This document shows, in pieces, positions 43,983-52,509 of a DNA stretch of 64,000 bases. Where the stretch lies: NCBI RefSeq assembly GCF_001456955.1, contig NZ_KQ758476.1, positions 1 through 64,000 on the forward strand, read 5' to 3'. The position numbers and the translations under genes were made by a program. Source of the stretch: Microbacterium enclense. Its GTDB lineage: Bacteria; Actinomycetota; Actinomycetes; Actinomycetales; Microbacteriaceae. Within the stretch, counting starts at the first letter, position 1. Each line of letters starts with the position of its first letter. The notes below the pieces were generated by a model. That model worked only from the letters and a program-made list of their open reading frames with translations, made no database searches and was not told the DNA's origin.

Positions 43983-45395
43983 ATGGCTATCACCTCCGTG
44001 AACCCTGCGACCGAACAGACCATCGCCACCTTCGAGATCGACACACCCGAACAGGTGGAGCACAAGCTCGAGGCGGCCGCACGCGCGCAACGTGAATGGC
44101 GTCGCACGGACATCGCCGATCGCACCGCCCTCCTGACCCGCATCGCCGAAGTGCTCCGCGAGGGCAAAGAGGAGTACGCGCAGGTCATCACCGCCGAGAT
44201 GGGCAAGCCCATCGCCGAATCGCGGGCAGAGATCGAGAAGTGCGCCGTCACGCTCGACTACTACGCCGAGCACGCGCCCAAGTTCCTGGCCAACGAACGC
44301 GTCGCCTCCAACGCAAGCGAAAGCGCGATCGTCTTCGACCCGCTCGGGGTGGTCCTCGCGATCATGCCCTGGAACTACCCGTTCTGGCAGTTCTTCCGCT
44401 TCGCCGCCCCGGCCCTGGCCGCAGGCAACGCACCGCTCCTCAAGCACGCCAACAACGTGCCCCAGTCGGCTCTGGCAGTCGAAGACATCGTGCGCCGTGC
44501 CGGCGCCCCCGAGGGGCTGTGCACGACCCTCATCATCGACGCCAAGGACGTCGCCGCTCTCATCGACGACGACCGCGTCGCCGCCGTCACCCTCACCGGC
44601 TCGACCCAGGTGGGCCGCATCGTCGCCTCCCAGGCAGGCAAGGCTCTGAAGAAGCAGGTGCTGGAACTCGGCGGCTCCGACCCTTTCATCGTCCTCGCCG
44701 ACGCCGACATTCAAGAAGCGGCGAAGGTCGCCGTCAAAGCCCGATTCACGAACGTCGGCCAGAGCTGCGTCAACGCCAAGCGATTCATCGTTCAGGAATC
44801 GGTGGCAGATGAATTCGTGGCGGCCTTCGTGGACCACGTATCAGCGCTGAAGGTCGGCGACCCGACTGAAGACGACACCAATATCGGACCCATGGCGCGC
44901 GGCAACCTCCGCGACGAGCTCCACCAGCAGGTGCTTCGCACCCTGGAGAACGGCAGAACCGTCCTCAAGCTCGGCGGCGCGCCCCTGGACGGCCCCGGGT
45001 TCTACTACCCGCCGACGGTCATCGATCAGGTCGAACCCGGCGACACCGCCTTCGACGAAGAAACCTTCGGACCCGTCGCGGCCATCATTCGCGCGCGCGA
45101 CGTCGACCACGCGATCGAGCTGGCGAACGACACCGAGTACGGACTCGGCGCCGCCCTTTGGACGCAGGACCTGGATCTCGCCCGGCGTCTGACCAGGCAG
45201 ATCGACGCCGGCGCCGTCTTCGTCAACGGCATGGTCGCCTCGGACGCCCGACTGCCTTTCGGCGGTATCAAGGCGTCCGGGTACGGTCGCGAGCTCGGCG
45301 ACTACGGTCTCCGCGAGTTCGTCAACATCAAGACCGTGTGGATCGGCCCCGCAAAAGCCGCTGCCCCCACTACGGGCGAAAAGATCGGCGAGTAA
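43983..45395 (+). CDS. NAD(P)-dependent aldehyde dehydrogenase (succinate-semialdehyde type)
   Basis: A 470-residue ALDH: MPWNYPFWQFFRFAAPALAAGN, the Rossmann TGSTQVGRIVASQAG, catalytic Glu in LELGGSDPFIV, nucleophile Cys in GQSCVNAKRF and EETFGPVAAI. Overall it is closest to the semialdehyde-oxidising subgroup. It probably oxidises the aldehyde or semialdehyde made further up the pathway. It starts 29 bases after the dehydrogenase gene. Confidence 0.9.
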   Translation: MAITSVNPATEQTIATFEIDTPEQVEHKLEAAARAQREWRRTDIADRTALLTRIAEVLREGKEEYAQVITAEMGKPIAESRAEIEKCAVTLDYYAEHAPKFLANERVASNASESAIVFDPLGVVLAIMPWNYPFWQFFRFAAPALAAGNAPLLKHANNVPQSALAVEDIVRRAGAPEGLCTTLIIDAKDVAALIDDDRVAAVTLTGSTQVGRIVASQAGKALKKQVLELGGSDPFIVLADADIQEAAKVAVKARFTNVGQSCVNAKRFIVQESVADEFVAAFVDHVSALKVGDPTEDDTNIGPMARGNLRDELHQQVLRTLENGRTVLKLGGAPLDGPGFYYPPTVIDQVEPGDTAFDEETFGPVAAIIRARDVDHAIELANDTEYGLGAALWTQDLDLARRLTRQIDAGAVFVNGMVASDARLPFGGIKASGYGRELGDYGLREFVNIKTVWIGPAKAAAPTTGEKIGE

Positions 45396-45398
45396 TCG

Positions 45399-46139
45399 AT
45401 GAGCGTCGCCGGCATCACTTCTCAACCGACCCATGTTTTCCGTCCCGACGAGTTGCCGTCGAAGAACCGCGGGGGCGGAGCCAAAACCGTCCCCCTGGTG
45501 ACAGCCGCGCGGGGAGGAACCACCTACCTCAACGGCGTCACCATCTTCGAGCCCGGCGCGGCGATCGGCCACCACATCCACAACGTCGCCGAGTCCGTCA
45601 TGGTCATCGAGGGCAACGCGATCGTCGACATCAACGGCGAACGCACCGCGCTGAACACCTTCGACACGACGTTCGTCCCCGCCAACATCCCGCACCACTT
45701 CGAAAACGCCTCTACCACGGAGGAGATGCGCATCCTTTGGACGTACGGCTCACTCGACGCGACGCGCACGCTGACCGAGTCGGGGGAGCACGGGCGTGTC
45801 GACGCGGAGTCGGCGGATACGGGCGCTTCCTCGACCAGGATCGTCACGGAGATGGCAACCATCACGGTCTTGCCCGGGCATGAGAAGGAGTTCGAGCATG
45901 CCGTCGCGACGGCCGCGCCGCTTTTCCAGCAGGCGCCCGGGGCGAGAACGTTTCGGTTGGAGTCCTCCGAGGAGGAACCGACGATGTATCGCCTCTTCGT
46001 CGGTTGGGAAAGCGTAGAAGATCACGTCGACCTCTTCCGCAACTCGCCCGCTTTCGCAACCTGGCGCGCCCTCATCGGACCCCATCTCGATGGGCCGCCG
46101 CACGTCGAACACCTTCGCAACGTCATCACTGCTTTCTGA
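45399..46139 (+). CDS. Cupin - antibiotic-biosynthesis-monooxygenase (ABM) fusion protein
   Basis: A 246-residue two-domain protein. Residues 1-125 are a cupin with a metal-site pattern (GHHIHNVAESVMVIEGNAIVDING; later FVPANIPHHFEN). After a 25-residue linker, residues 150-246 form an ABM-type dimeric ferredoxin-like domain (TVLPGHEKEFEHAVATAAPLFQQAPGARTF; YRLFVGWESVEDHVDLFRNS). Each domain is common alone; the fusion is unusual. It begins 3 bases after the ALDH gene and is last in the operon. Activity unknown; an auxiliary oxygenase or isomerase step is possible. Confidence 0.85.
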   Translation: MSVAGITSQPTHVFRPDELPSKNRGGGAKTVPLVTAARGGTTYLNGVTIFEPGAAIGHHIHNVAESVMVIEGNAIVDINGERTALNTFDTTFVPANIPHHFENASTTEEMRILWTYGSLDATRTLTESGEHGRVDAESADTGASSTRIVTEMATITVLPGHEKEFEHAVATAAPLFQQAPGARTFRLESSEEEPTMYRLFVGWESVEDHVDLFRNSPAFATWRALIGPHLDGPPHVEHLRNVITAF

Positions 46140-46183
46140 GCGAGCGGATCTCCGGACGTGCGTCACGCCCCGGAGCCTGCGAG

Positions 46184-46235
46184 CCGGCGCATCCTGTCGA
46201 ACTCGAGATCGGTCGAGCTCGCCGGGATGCGCCGG
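46184..46235. terminator. Large hairpin between the cupin-ABM and MFS genes
   Basis: Arms CCGGCGCATCC (46184-46194) and GGATGCGCCGG (46225-46235) pair perfectly, and an inner 9-bp near-palindrome extends the stem. It lies 44 bases after the cupin-ABM stop and faces the convergent MFS gene. Confidence 0.65.
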
Positions 46236-46356
46236 TGAGAGCATGATGCGACCGTGGTGCTCGTCGTCACGTGAGCCCACTGCCCTCTCGTCACGATCGT
46301 CACCGCTTCACGCGTCGGGAGCAGGGTCCCTCCAGGATGCGCGCGGCGGAATGCCC

Positions 46357-47574
46357 TCACGAATCCTTCGCGATGGTTGGGGGCGGGCGGCGGCCGATGA
46401 CGGTCAAGCCTCCGCATGCGACCGCGAAGGCGAGACCGAGAATGACCCACCCCGTGACGCCGGTGCCGAGGACGAGGGGGAGCGCGGCACCGGGACCGAT
46501 GATGCGGGCGAGGGAGTACGCGGTGGAGAAAGTGCCTTGGTACTGACCCTGCAGCTCTGGCGGGGAGTGGTGGAAGGCGAGATGCCAGGCAGCCAGCCCT
46601 CCGAACATCTCTCCCGCCGTCAGCGCCATGATCCCCACGAGCACGATGAGCGACGAGGTCAGCGGTGTGCCCAGCGACGCTGACCCGATCAGGACGCATG
46701 CCGCGAAGTTGGCGATTCCGCCGATCCAGGCGAAGCGAGAAGCGTCGTTGTCCGAGCGGAGTCGTGACGCGATCGTCGTCTGGAAGAGCACGATCAGAAC
46801 AGTGTTCAAAGCGAGCCCGGCTGCGGCCAGCCACGAGGGGCTCGCCGTTCGCGTGGATACCCAGAGCGGCAGAAGCACGCTGAGCAGCGGCATGGCGACG
46901 AACAGAATGACCGACAGCCCCGTGACCAGCATGAAACGGCCGTCGCGCAGGGCAGTGAGGCGAGGTCCCGCCCTCAAGACGGGTGTGGTAGGCGCCGCCG
47001 GCAGACCGATGAAGGTGGCGCCCGCGACAAGTGCCACGAGAGCAGCGGTGGCGAAAGCCCACGGGGCGTACTCCGTGAGGTTCAACGCCACGACGAGAAC
47101 ACCGACAACCGTGCCGAGACCGAGGCCCGCGTTCTGCATGGTGTAGATGATCGCCCGCGTGCGGATCCTCCGTGCGGGATCCGCTTGGGCCGCCACGATG
47201 CCCTGTCGTATCGCGTTCAGGGAGACCTGAGCGACGAAGAAGCACATGGCCCCCGCCATGAAAGTCGGAACGTTGCTCGCGAGGGCGTACGTACCCAGCG
47301 CGAGCGCAGACAGGGCCGAGAGCGCCATTCCCATCCGGTGCAGACCGATGCGGTCCGCAATGACCCCGAGGGGTGTGGCCAGTACAAGAGAGGCTGCCGC
47401 GCCGGCTGCCAGTATCAGACCGATCGTGACTTCCGGGATGCCGACGGACTCGTGGAAGTACAACACCGCCAACGACACCGCGACGCCGTCCACCGTCGAC
47501 CCCAGCAGCTGCGCCACGACCATCCGGCTCAGAGCGCGCCTGCTGCCCCGCGCTCCCTCTTGCCATTCACTCAC
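46357..47574 (-). CDS. MFS transporter
   Basis: A 405-residue, 12-helix major facilitator protein with TPLGVIADRIGLHRMGMALSALSALALGTYAL and SLNAIRQGIVAAQADPARRIRTRAIIYTMQNAGLGLGTVVG in order; it resembles drug-efflux members. The start is uncertain: GTG at 47574 has no clear ribosome site, and an ATG at 47523 is an alternative. Its upstream region is the rearranged segment at 47628-47762, so its original promoter may have been lost or replaced. Confidence 0.82.
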   Translation of the reverse strand: MSEWQEGARGSRRALSRMVVAQLLGSTVDGVAVSLAVLYFHESVGIPEVTIGLILAAGAAASLVLATPLGVIADRIGLHRMGMALSALSALALGTYALASNVPTFMAGAMCFFVAQVSLNAIRQGIVAAQADPARRIRTRAIIYTMQNAGLGLGTVVGVLVVALNLTEYAPWAFATAALVALVAGATFIGLPAAPTTPVLRAGPRLTALRDGRFMLVTGLSVILFVAMPLLSVLLPLWVSTRTASPSWLAAAGLALNTVLIVLFQTTIASRLRSDNDASRFAWIGGIANFAACVLIGSASLGTPLTSSLIVLVGIMALTAGEMFGGLAAWHLAFHHSPPELQGQYQGTFSTAYSLARIIGPGAALPLVLGTGVTGWVILGLAFAVACGGLTVIGRRPPPTIAKDS

Positions 47575-47627
47575 GTGGCCATTGTCGGTGAGGCGCAGCG
47601 TCGGCGGCGACGCCCGCAGCGGTGCGT

Positions 47628-47696
47628 CAGCCTCGCCGCCGAGCAGCGGGCCACCCTGACCTCTGGCGATGTCACCATGTGCGCGCCCGGCGACAC
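47628..47696 (+). pseudogene. 69-bp fragment of a DUF3500 gene
   Basis: This stretch matches 35626-35694 inside the DUF3500 lipoprotein gene with five differences in 69 bases. It encodes SLAAEQRATLTSGDVTMCAPGDT and is then stopped by TAG. No other part of a DUF3500 gene is present here. Confidence 0.85.
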
Positions 47697-47762
47697 GTAG
47701 AAGTGCGCCGCCGCGGCGAGATCGTGGACGGCGAGGACGAGGTGGTCGATCCGACGTGTCAC
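47697..47762 (-). pseudogene. Truncated VOC (glyoxalase-like) gene, first 22 codons only
   Basis: The GTG start overlaps the amine oxidase stop as GTGA, and the peptide TRRIDHLVLAVHDLAAAAHFY is the characteristic first strand and helix of vicinal-oxygen-chelate proteins. The match ends exactly where the inverted DUF3500 fragment begins; the frame then runs on without sense to a stop at 47571. The rest of the gene is missing. Confidence 0.75.
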
Positions 47763-48847
47763 GGTCGGAGGCTCCCGTCGCGGTCGGCCAGTGACTGCGC
47801 GATCGCGCGAGCGGCGTGCTCCGACGCTTCGATCGCACCGGCCAGATACCCGCCCTCGTGAGAGCTCGTCTCGCTTCCGGCGGTGAACAGCCGGTCCGCC
47901 CAGGCGCCGTGAACCCACCGGTCGGCGGGTGAGGGGTGGCCGCCCGAGATCAGGTCGTCGGATGTACAGGTGAGCGGTTCCGCGGCCCAGTCCCTCAGGA
48001 TCGTGTTCACCGGGGTCATCGCCGCCTCCCCGAAGATGCGGGCGAACTGCGCGAGGCACGCCTGCGTAAGGGCCGTCTCGCCGATGAGCGAGCGTTCGGT
48101 CGGCCCCACGCCGAGGAACCCGAAGAGGGCGGGCCGTCCGTCGGCGGTGGTGGCATCGTGCATCTCGAGCATCGGACCCACCATGCTCTGTGCGGTGCCC
48201 GACAGACCGGCATCCAGCCAGAACGCCTCGTCGTAGGTGGCGAAGAACTTCGCCTGCGCCGCCATCCACGTCGGAGTGGAGCGCCACAGCGCCGCGGTCT
48301 CGTCGGCGAGAGGCGGGGAGAACGAGACCGTCGCCGCGGCGAGGCGCGGCGGCAGGGCGATGACGACGCGCTCGGCCTGCACGACGCCCGCGGCCTCGCC
48401 CTCGCCGTACGCCACTCGCACTCCGTCCGTCGACAGCTCCACCTCGCGTGCCGCGGCGCCCAGGCGGATCGCGGTGTCGGGAACGGAACGGCGCAGAGCG
48501 TCCACGAGGGAAGCAGCACCGCCGCTGAAGCGCAGCGACTGCGAGCTCTGCCCGGTGCCCGAGTACCGCTGCGCCGGTTCGCGCGACATCCGCTCGAAGA
48601 CGACATCACCGGCGCTGCTCTGCGTGAAGGCCGGCAGCGACAGGTCGTCGACGAGGGCTCCGATGGCCGGCTGCATCGCGGGCCAGAACCACGACGGGCC
48701 GAGATCGCACCCGTCGACGGTGTCGACCCGCCCCCCGAGGCGGTCCCGTGCCTCCAGCAGCACGAAGGGGATCTCGGCCTCGGTGAGGATGCGAGCGACG
48801 TTCAGGCCGGCTACGCCGCCGCCGATGATGATGACCTGGGTGCGCAA
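47759..48847 (-). CDS. FAD-dependent amine oxidase-like protein
   Basis: A 362-residue flavoprotein, short for the family. It has the dinucleotide motif VIIIGGGVAGLNVARIL, the RLGGRVDT sequence, and a C-terminal FAD site with WVHGAWADRLFTAGSETSSHEGGYLAGAIEASEHAA in order. It probably oxidises an amine; the substrate is unknown. The TTG at 48847 is the best start: GGGAG lies five bases upstream and the Rossmann strand begins at residue 5. It was formerly followed by a coupled VOC gene. Confidence 0.84.
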   Translation of the reverse strand: MRTQVIIIGGGVAGLNVARILTEAEIPFVLLEARDRLGGRVDTVDGCDLGPSWFWPAMQPAIGALVDDLSLPAFTQSSAGDVVFERMSREPAQRYSGTGQSSQSLRFSGGAASLVDALRRSVPDTAIRLGAAAREVELSTDGVRVAYGEGEAAGVVQAERVVIALPPRLAAATVSFSPPLADETAALWRSTPTWMAAQAKFFATYDEAFWLDAGLSGTAQSMVGPMLEMHDATTADGRPALFGFLGVGPTERSLIGETALTQACLAQFARIFGEAAMTPVNTILRDWAAEPLTCTSDDLISGGHPSPADRWVHGAWADRLFTAGSETSSHEGGYLAGAIEASEHAARAIAQSLADRDGSLRP

Positions 48848-49046
48848 GAGGACTCCCGTCGCGAAGTGGAGCTTCGACGGTAACCCGCGCCGTGGCCTGC
48901 GACGACCACGCGGGACATCCCATCCGCCCTGGGGTCCGTCGTCCGCCCCGTGCAGCAGACGGGCCCCGCCGTCAATGCCGGTGACGCACAGCCCCCGCAT
49001 AGACACGATGAGGGTCCTATTATGTGCTCCCGATGAGGATTCGACC

Positions 49047-50420
49047 ATGCCCGCGCCCCCCGACGCCGATTTCGTCGTGCTCTCGAGCCGCTTCGCGCCC
49101 GAGCGCGACGGGGGGTATGCGGTCGCCGTCGCCTCCCGCCTCCGGCTGCTCGCCTCGCTCGGCGTCGAGCGCCCCCTCCTGCTCACCTTCGACACCGGCC
49201 GAGCCGACGATCACGCGAGGGACGGTCGACGTGCATTCGCCGCGCCCCATCTCGACGTCGAGATCCGAAACCTCTTCGAGGAGATCCGCCTCGACCCGAC
49301 GTGGCTCTTCGCGCAGGCCCGCGTGGGGCGCGCCGACCCCGCCCACGCGTATCGCGCGATCGAGGACGACGAGGGACGCGAGGTGCTCTTCCTCCCCGTC
49401 ATCGCGGACGATCCGGCCTGGCACCTGACGACGGCCTCGGTGGTGGTGCCGGGTGAGACCGGCACCCGCACCGTGGCCGGCTTCCGAGAGCTCTACCGCG
49501 TGTGGCTGACGCGCGTGGTGGGCCAGCTCCGCGAGCGCGCCGGCGACCCGGATCGCTGCATCGTCGTCATCTGCGAGTCCAAGCAGATCGGCGAGCTGAT
49601 CGCCGACTGGGCCGACCCCCACGTGCGCATCGTGCACACGGTCCACAACTCGCACCTCACCGAGCCCTGTCGGTCCTCCTCGGAGCTGCGCGATGACGGG
49701 TGGCGCCGATGGCTCGCCCTGCGGGAACACTTCGACGCCGTCATCTGGCCCACCGCCTCGCAGAAGCACGACGTGGCCGAACGGTTCGGCGCCGATGCGG
49801 CATCCGTGGCCATCCCCACCCCCGTCATCGCCGCCCCCGGAATCCGCCCCCGCCCGCGGAGGATCCGGGACGTGCTCATGGTGAACCGGCTCGTCGACCA
49901 GAAACGGGTGGATGCCGCCATCTCGGCGTGGCCCCGCGTGCGGGAGGCCGTACCCGATGCGCATCTGCGCATCTACGGCGACGGCCCCCTGCGCAGCCGG
50001 CTGGAGGATCAGATCAGAGAGGCAGGCCTGACGCAGAGCGTGCACCTGCACGGGTACTCCGACCACGTTCGGGAGGCCATGGCCATCTCGACGGTGTTCC
50101 TGTGCACCAGCGCGTTCGAGGGACAGAACCTCGCCATCGGGGAGTCGCTGGCGAGTGGTCTCCCGGTCGTCGCGTTCGACGTGTGCTACGGACCCCGCGA
50201 TTACGTGGGCGACGGCGGCATCCTCGTCGCTCCGGGCGACACGGATGCTCTTGCGGACGCACTGCTCGAGGTGCTGCTCGACGAGGGCGCGCGGGCCGAG
50301 ATGTCGCAGCGTGCGCTCGAGCAGGCTCGCCGACTGAGTCCGGAGGCGGTGGGCGAGGCGTTCGCGCGTCTGCTCCACGACGTCGTCTCGCGCCCGGCGA
50401 GGCGGCGCGCCGCCGGCTGA
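49047..50420 (+). CDS. GT4-type glycosyltransferase
   Basis: A 457-residue GT-B glycosyltransferase. The C-terminal half has MVNRLVDQKRVDAAISAWPRVREAVPDAHLRIYGDGPLR, SVHLHGYSDH and the donor-site EGQNLAIGESLASGLPVVAFDVCYGPRDYV. The last segment resembles poly(glycerol-phosphate) glucosyltransferases of the TagE/TarM group, so wall teichoic acid-like polymer glycosylation is possible. The ATG at 49047 follows GAGGA. It stands alone, divergent from the amine oxidase. Confidence 0.87.
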   Translation: MPAPPDADFVVLSSRFAPERDGGYAVAVASRLRLLASLGVERPLLLTFDTGRADDHARDGRRAFAAPHLDVEIRNLFEEIRLDPTWLFAQARVGRADPAHAYRAIEDDEGREVLFLPVIADDPAWHLTTASVVVPGETGTRTVAGFRELYRVWLTRVVGQLRERAGDPDRCIVVICESKQIGELIADWADPHVRIVHTVHNSHLTEPCRSSSELRDDGWRRWLALREHFDAVIWPTASQKHDVAERFGADAASVAIPTPVIAAPGIRPRPRRIRDVLMVNRLVDQKRVDAAISAWPRVREAVPDAHLRIYGDGPLRSRLEDQIREAGLTQSVHLHGYSDHVREAMAISTVFLCTSAFEGQNLAIGESLASGLPVVAFDVCYGPRDYVGDGGILVAPGDTDALADALLEVLLDEGARAEMSQRALEQARRLSPEAVGEAFARLLHDVVSRPARRRAAG

Positions 50421-50439
50421 GTGCGCGGGTCGCGGTCCC

Positions 50440-50555
50440 TTCGACAGGCTCAGGGACCGCTGCGCGAGGTGGCTGAGCCTGTCGAAGCCCCGGCGCGGGG
50501 TACGGTCCCTTCGACAGGCTCAGAGACCCGGGGTGGGGTGGCTGAGCCCGTCGAA
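50440..50555. repeat. Two palindromic TTCGACAGGCTCAG elements
   Basis: Unit 1 pairs TTCGACAGGCTCAG (50440-50453) with its complement at 50473-50486; unit 2 pairs 50510-50523 with 50542-50555 (one change). The units sit between the convergent stops of the glycosyltransferase and YhgE genes. This looks like the REP-type palindrome common in Microbacterium-like genomes and may end transcription from both sides. Confidence 0.85.
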
Positions 50556-50571
50556 GCCACCGGGACCCGCG

Positions 50572-52509
50572 TCAGCCGATCAGGCTCGGCTGCAGGTCCT
50601 TCAGCGTGCGGTGGTGCGTCATGCGCGTCACGCCGATCGCCGCCACCAGCACGCCGCCGACCATCCACGCGCCCAGCACCAGCAGGTCGGACCCGACGCG
50701 CGAGACGTCGCCGCCGTACATGACCTGCCGCATGGCGTCCACCACGTATCCCATCGGGAGCACGTGATGAAGCGCCGCCAGCGGCGCGGGAAGCGTCTGC
50801 CACGGGAAGGTGCCGCCCGCGGTGACGAGCTGCAGCACCATCAGGACGAGCCCCAGGAACTGCCCCACGGAGCCGAGCCACACGTTCAGAGCGAGCACGA
50901 TCGCCGCGTACGTCGCCGAGGCGAAGAGCAGGATGCCGAGAGCCGCCGCCGGATTCGCGAACGAGAACTGCAGCGCGATCGCGAGCACCGTGAACAGCCC
51001 CACCATCTGCAGGGCGCCGAGCCCCGCCGGGGTCAGCCAGCCCGCGAGAGTCACGCGCACGGGAGACCGCAGCGCCGTGATCGCGCGCTTCGAGACGGGC
51101 TTGACGATGAGGAACAGCGCGTAGATGCCGATCCAGCCCGCCAGGGCGGCGAAGAACGGGGCGAGACCGGCGCCGTAGTTCTGCGCCTTCGTCACGGCGC
51201 TCGTGCCGACCGCGACCGGGTCGGAGATCGCCTGGGCCTGGACCTGCCGGGTCGCATCGTCGGAGTCGGGGATCTGCTCGACACCCGCGGCGAGCCCGTC
51301 GCGCAGTTGCGTCGCCCCCGTCGAGAGCTGGCCGATGCCGCCGTCGAGCTGTGCGGCGCCGTCGCGCAGCTGCGCGGAGCCGTCGCGTAGCTGCGCGGCG
51401 CCGGATGCCGCGGTGCCCGCGCCGTCGGCGAGGGCCGAGGCCCCGTCGGCCGCGCTCGCCGCGCCGGTTGCGACGCTCGCGCTGCCCGCGGCGACCTGCC
51501 GGGCTCCCGCGTCGAGCTGGTCGATCTGGGTGACGGTGTCCTGCACGCGCTGGTTCGCGGCGGCGAGGCGGTCGCCCACCGGGTCGAGCCGGGTGAGGAC
51601 CTCGTCGACGCGCGCCTGGTCGAGGCCGGCGTCGGTCAGGGCCTGCGCGATGTCGGCGCGCGCCTGGGGCAGCAGGGAGGCGGCTTCGCCGGCCGCGGAT
51701 CCGACGCGCTCGGCCGCGGCGTCGATGCGGTCCACGCCGCCGGCGACCTGTTGAGCGCCAGCCGCGACCTGCGCGGAGCCGTCGCGCAGCTGCGCGGTGC
51801 CGTTGCGCAGCTGGTTCGCGCCGGCCGAGAGCTGCGCGGTGCCGTCGGCCAGCTGCGACGCGCCGTCGGCGAGGGTCGCCGAGCCGCTCGCGAGCTGCGC
51901 GGAGCCGTCCTTCGCCGTCGCCAGTGCATCGACGAGCTGGGTCGCCCCGGAAGTGGCATCCACGAGTTTCAGGCGGATCGTGTGCAGGGCGTCGAGCAGG
52001 GTGAGCCCCGCTTCGTCGATGACCTTCTGTGCGACGGATGCCTGGATCCGCGCCACCGCCTGCGTGCCGATCGTCGAGGCGAGGTAGTTGTTCGCGTCGT
52101 TCGTGCGCAGCTCGATGTCGGCCTGGCGTGGGCTGTCGCTCGACAGCGAGGCCACGGCATCCGTGAAGTCGGCGGGCAGGGTCACGATGAAGTCGAAGTC
52201 GCCCGCCTGCAGGCCCGCGTCGGCCTGGTCGGACGAGACGCGGTGCCATTCGAACGTGTCGCTCTCGAGCAACTGCTCGGCCGCCTCGTCGCCGAGGTTG
52301 CGCTGCTGCCCGTTGACCTCGGCGCCCCGATCGTCGACGACGAGCGCCACGGGGACGCTGGAGAGGTTGCCGTAAGGGTCTTGGTTGGCCCAGAGGTAGA
52401 GGCCGCCGTACAGGATCGGCACGGCGAGCAGGGCGATCAGCGCGATCACCGACATGCGCGTGGACGTGAGGCGGCGCAGCTCCGCCGTGATCATCTGCGG
52501 GATCTTCAC
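50572..52509 (-). CDS. YhgE/Pip-family membrane protein (ABC-2-like)
   Basis: A 645-residue protein: N-terminal helix (VIALIALLAVPILYGGLYLWANQDPYGNL), an external domain of about 430 residues, then five C-terminal helices of the ABC-2 type. The external part has long repeats of the form AAQLRDGSAQL / GASQLADGTAQL, typical of YhgE/Pip coiled-coil stalks. The family is linked to phage infection and to type VII secretion-like envelope functions. The GTG start overlaps the upstream gene (GTGA). Confidence 0.9.
   Translation of the reverse strand: MKIPQMITAELRRLTSTRMSVIALIALLAVPILYGGLYLWANQDPYGNLSSVPVALVVDDRGAEVNGQQRNLGDEAAEQLLESDTFEWHRVSSDQADAGLQAGDFDFIVTLPADFTDAVASLSSDSPRQADIELRTNDANNYLASTIGTQAVARIQASVAQKVIDEAGLTLLDALHTIRLKLVDATSGATQLVDALATAKDGSAQLASGSATLADGASQLADGTAQLSAGANQLRNGTAQLRDGSAQVAAGAQQVAGGVDRIDAAAERVGSAAGEAASLLPQARADIAQALTDAGLDQARVDEVLTRLDPVGDRLAAANQRVQDTVTQIDQLDAGARQVAAGSASVATGAASAADGASALADGAGTAASGAAQLRDGSAQLRDGAAQLDGGIGQLSTGATQLRDGLAAGVEQIPDSDDATRQVQAQAISDPVAVGTSAVTKAQNYGAGLAPFFAALAGWIGIYALFLIVKPVSKRAITALRSPVRVTLAGWLTPAGLGALQMVGLFTVLAIALQFSFANPAAALGILLFASATYAAIVLALNVWLGSVGQFLGLVLMVLQLVTAGGTFPWQTLPAPLAALHHVLPMGYVVDAMRQVMYGGDVSRVGSDLLVLGAWMVGGVLVAAIGVTRMTHHRTLKDLQPSLIG

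Noticed and set aside
46140..46356. Possible short gene after the cupin-ABM gene
   Set aside because: Frames there lack a ribosome site and codon pattern; the main content is a large hairpin.
47571..47762. A 63-residue fused frame starting at the VOC GTG
   Set aside because: Only the first 22 codons look like a VOC protein; the rest is the reverse complement of a DUF3500 fragment and random sequence, so it is called a pseudogene.
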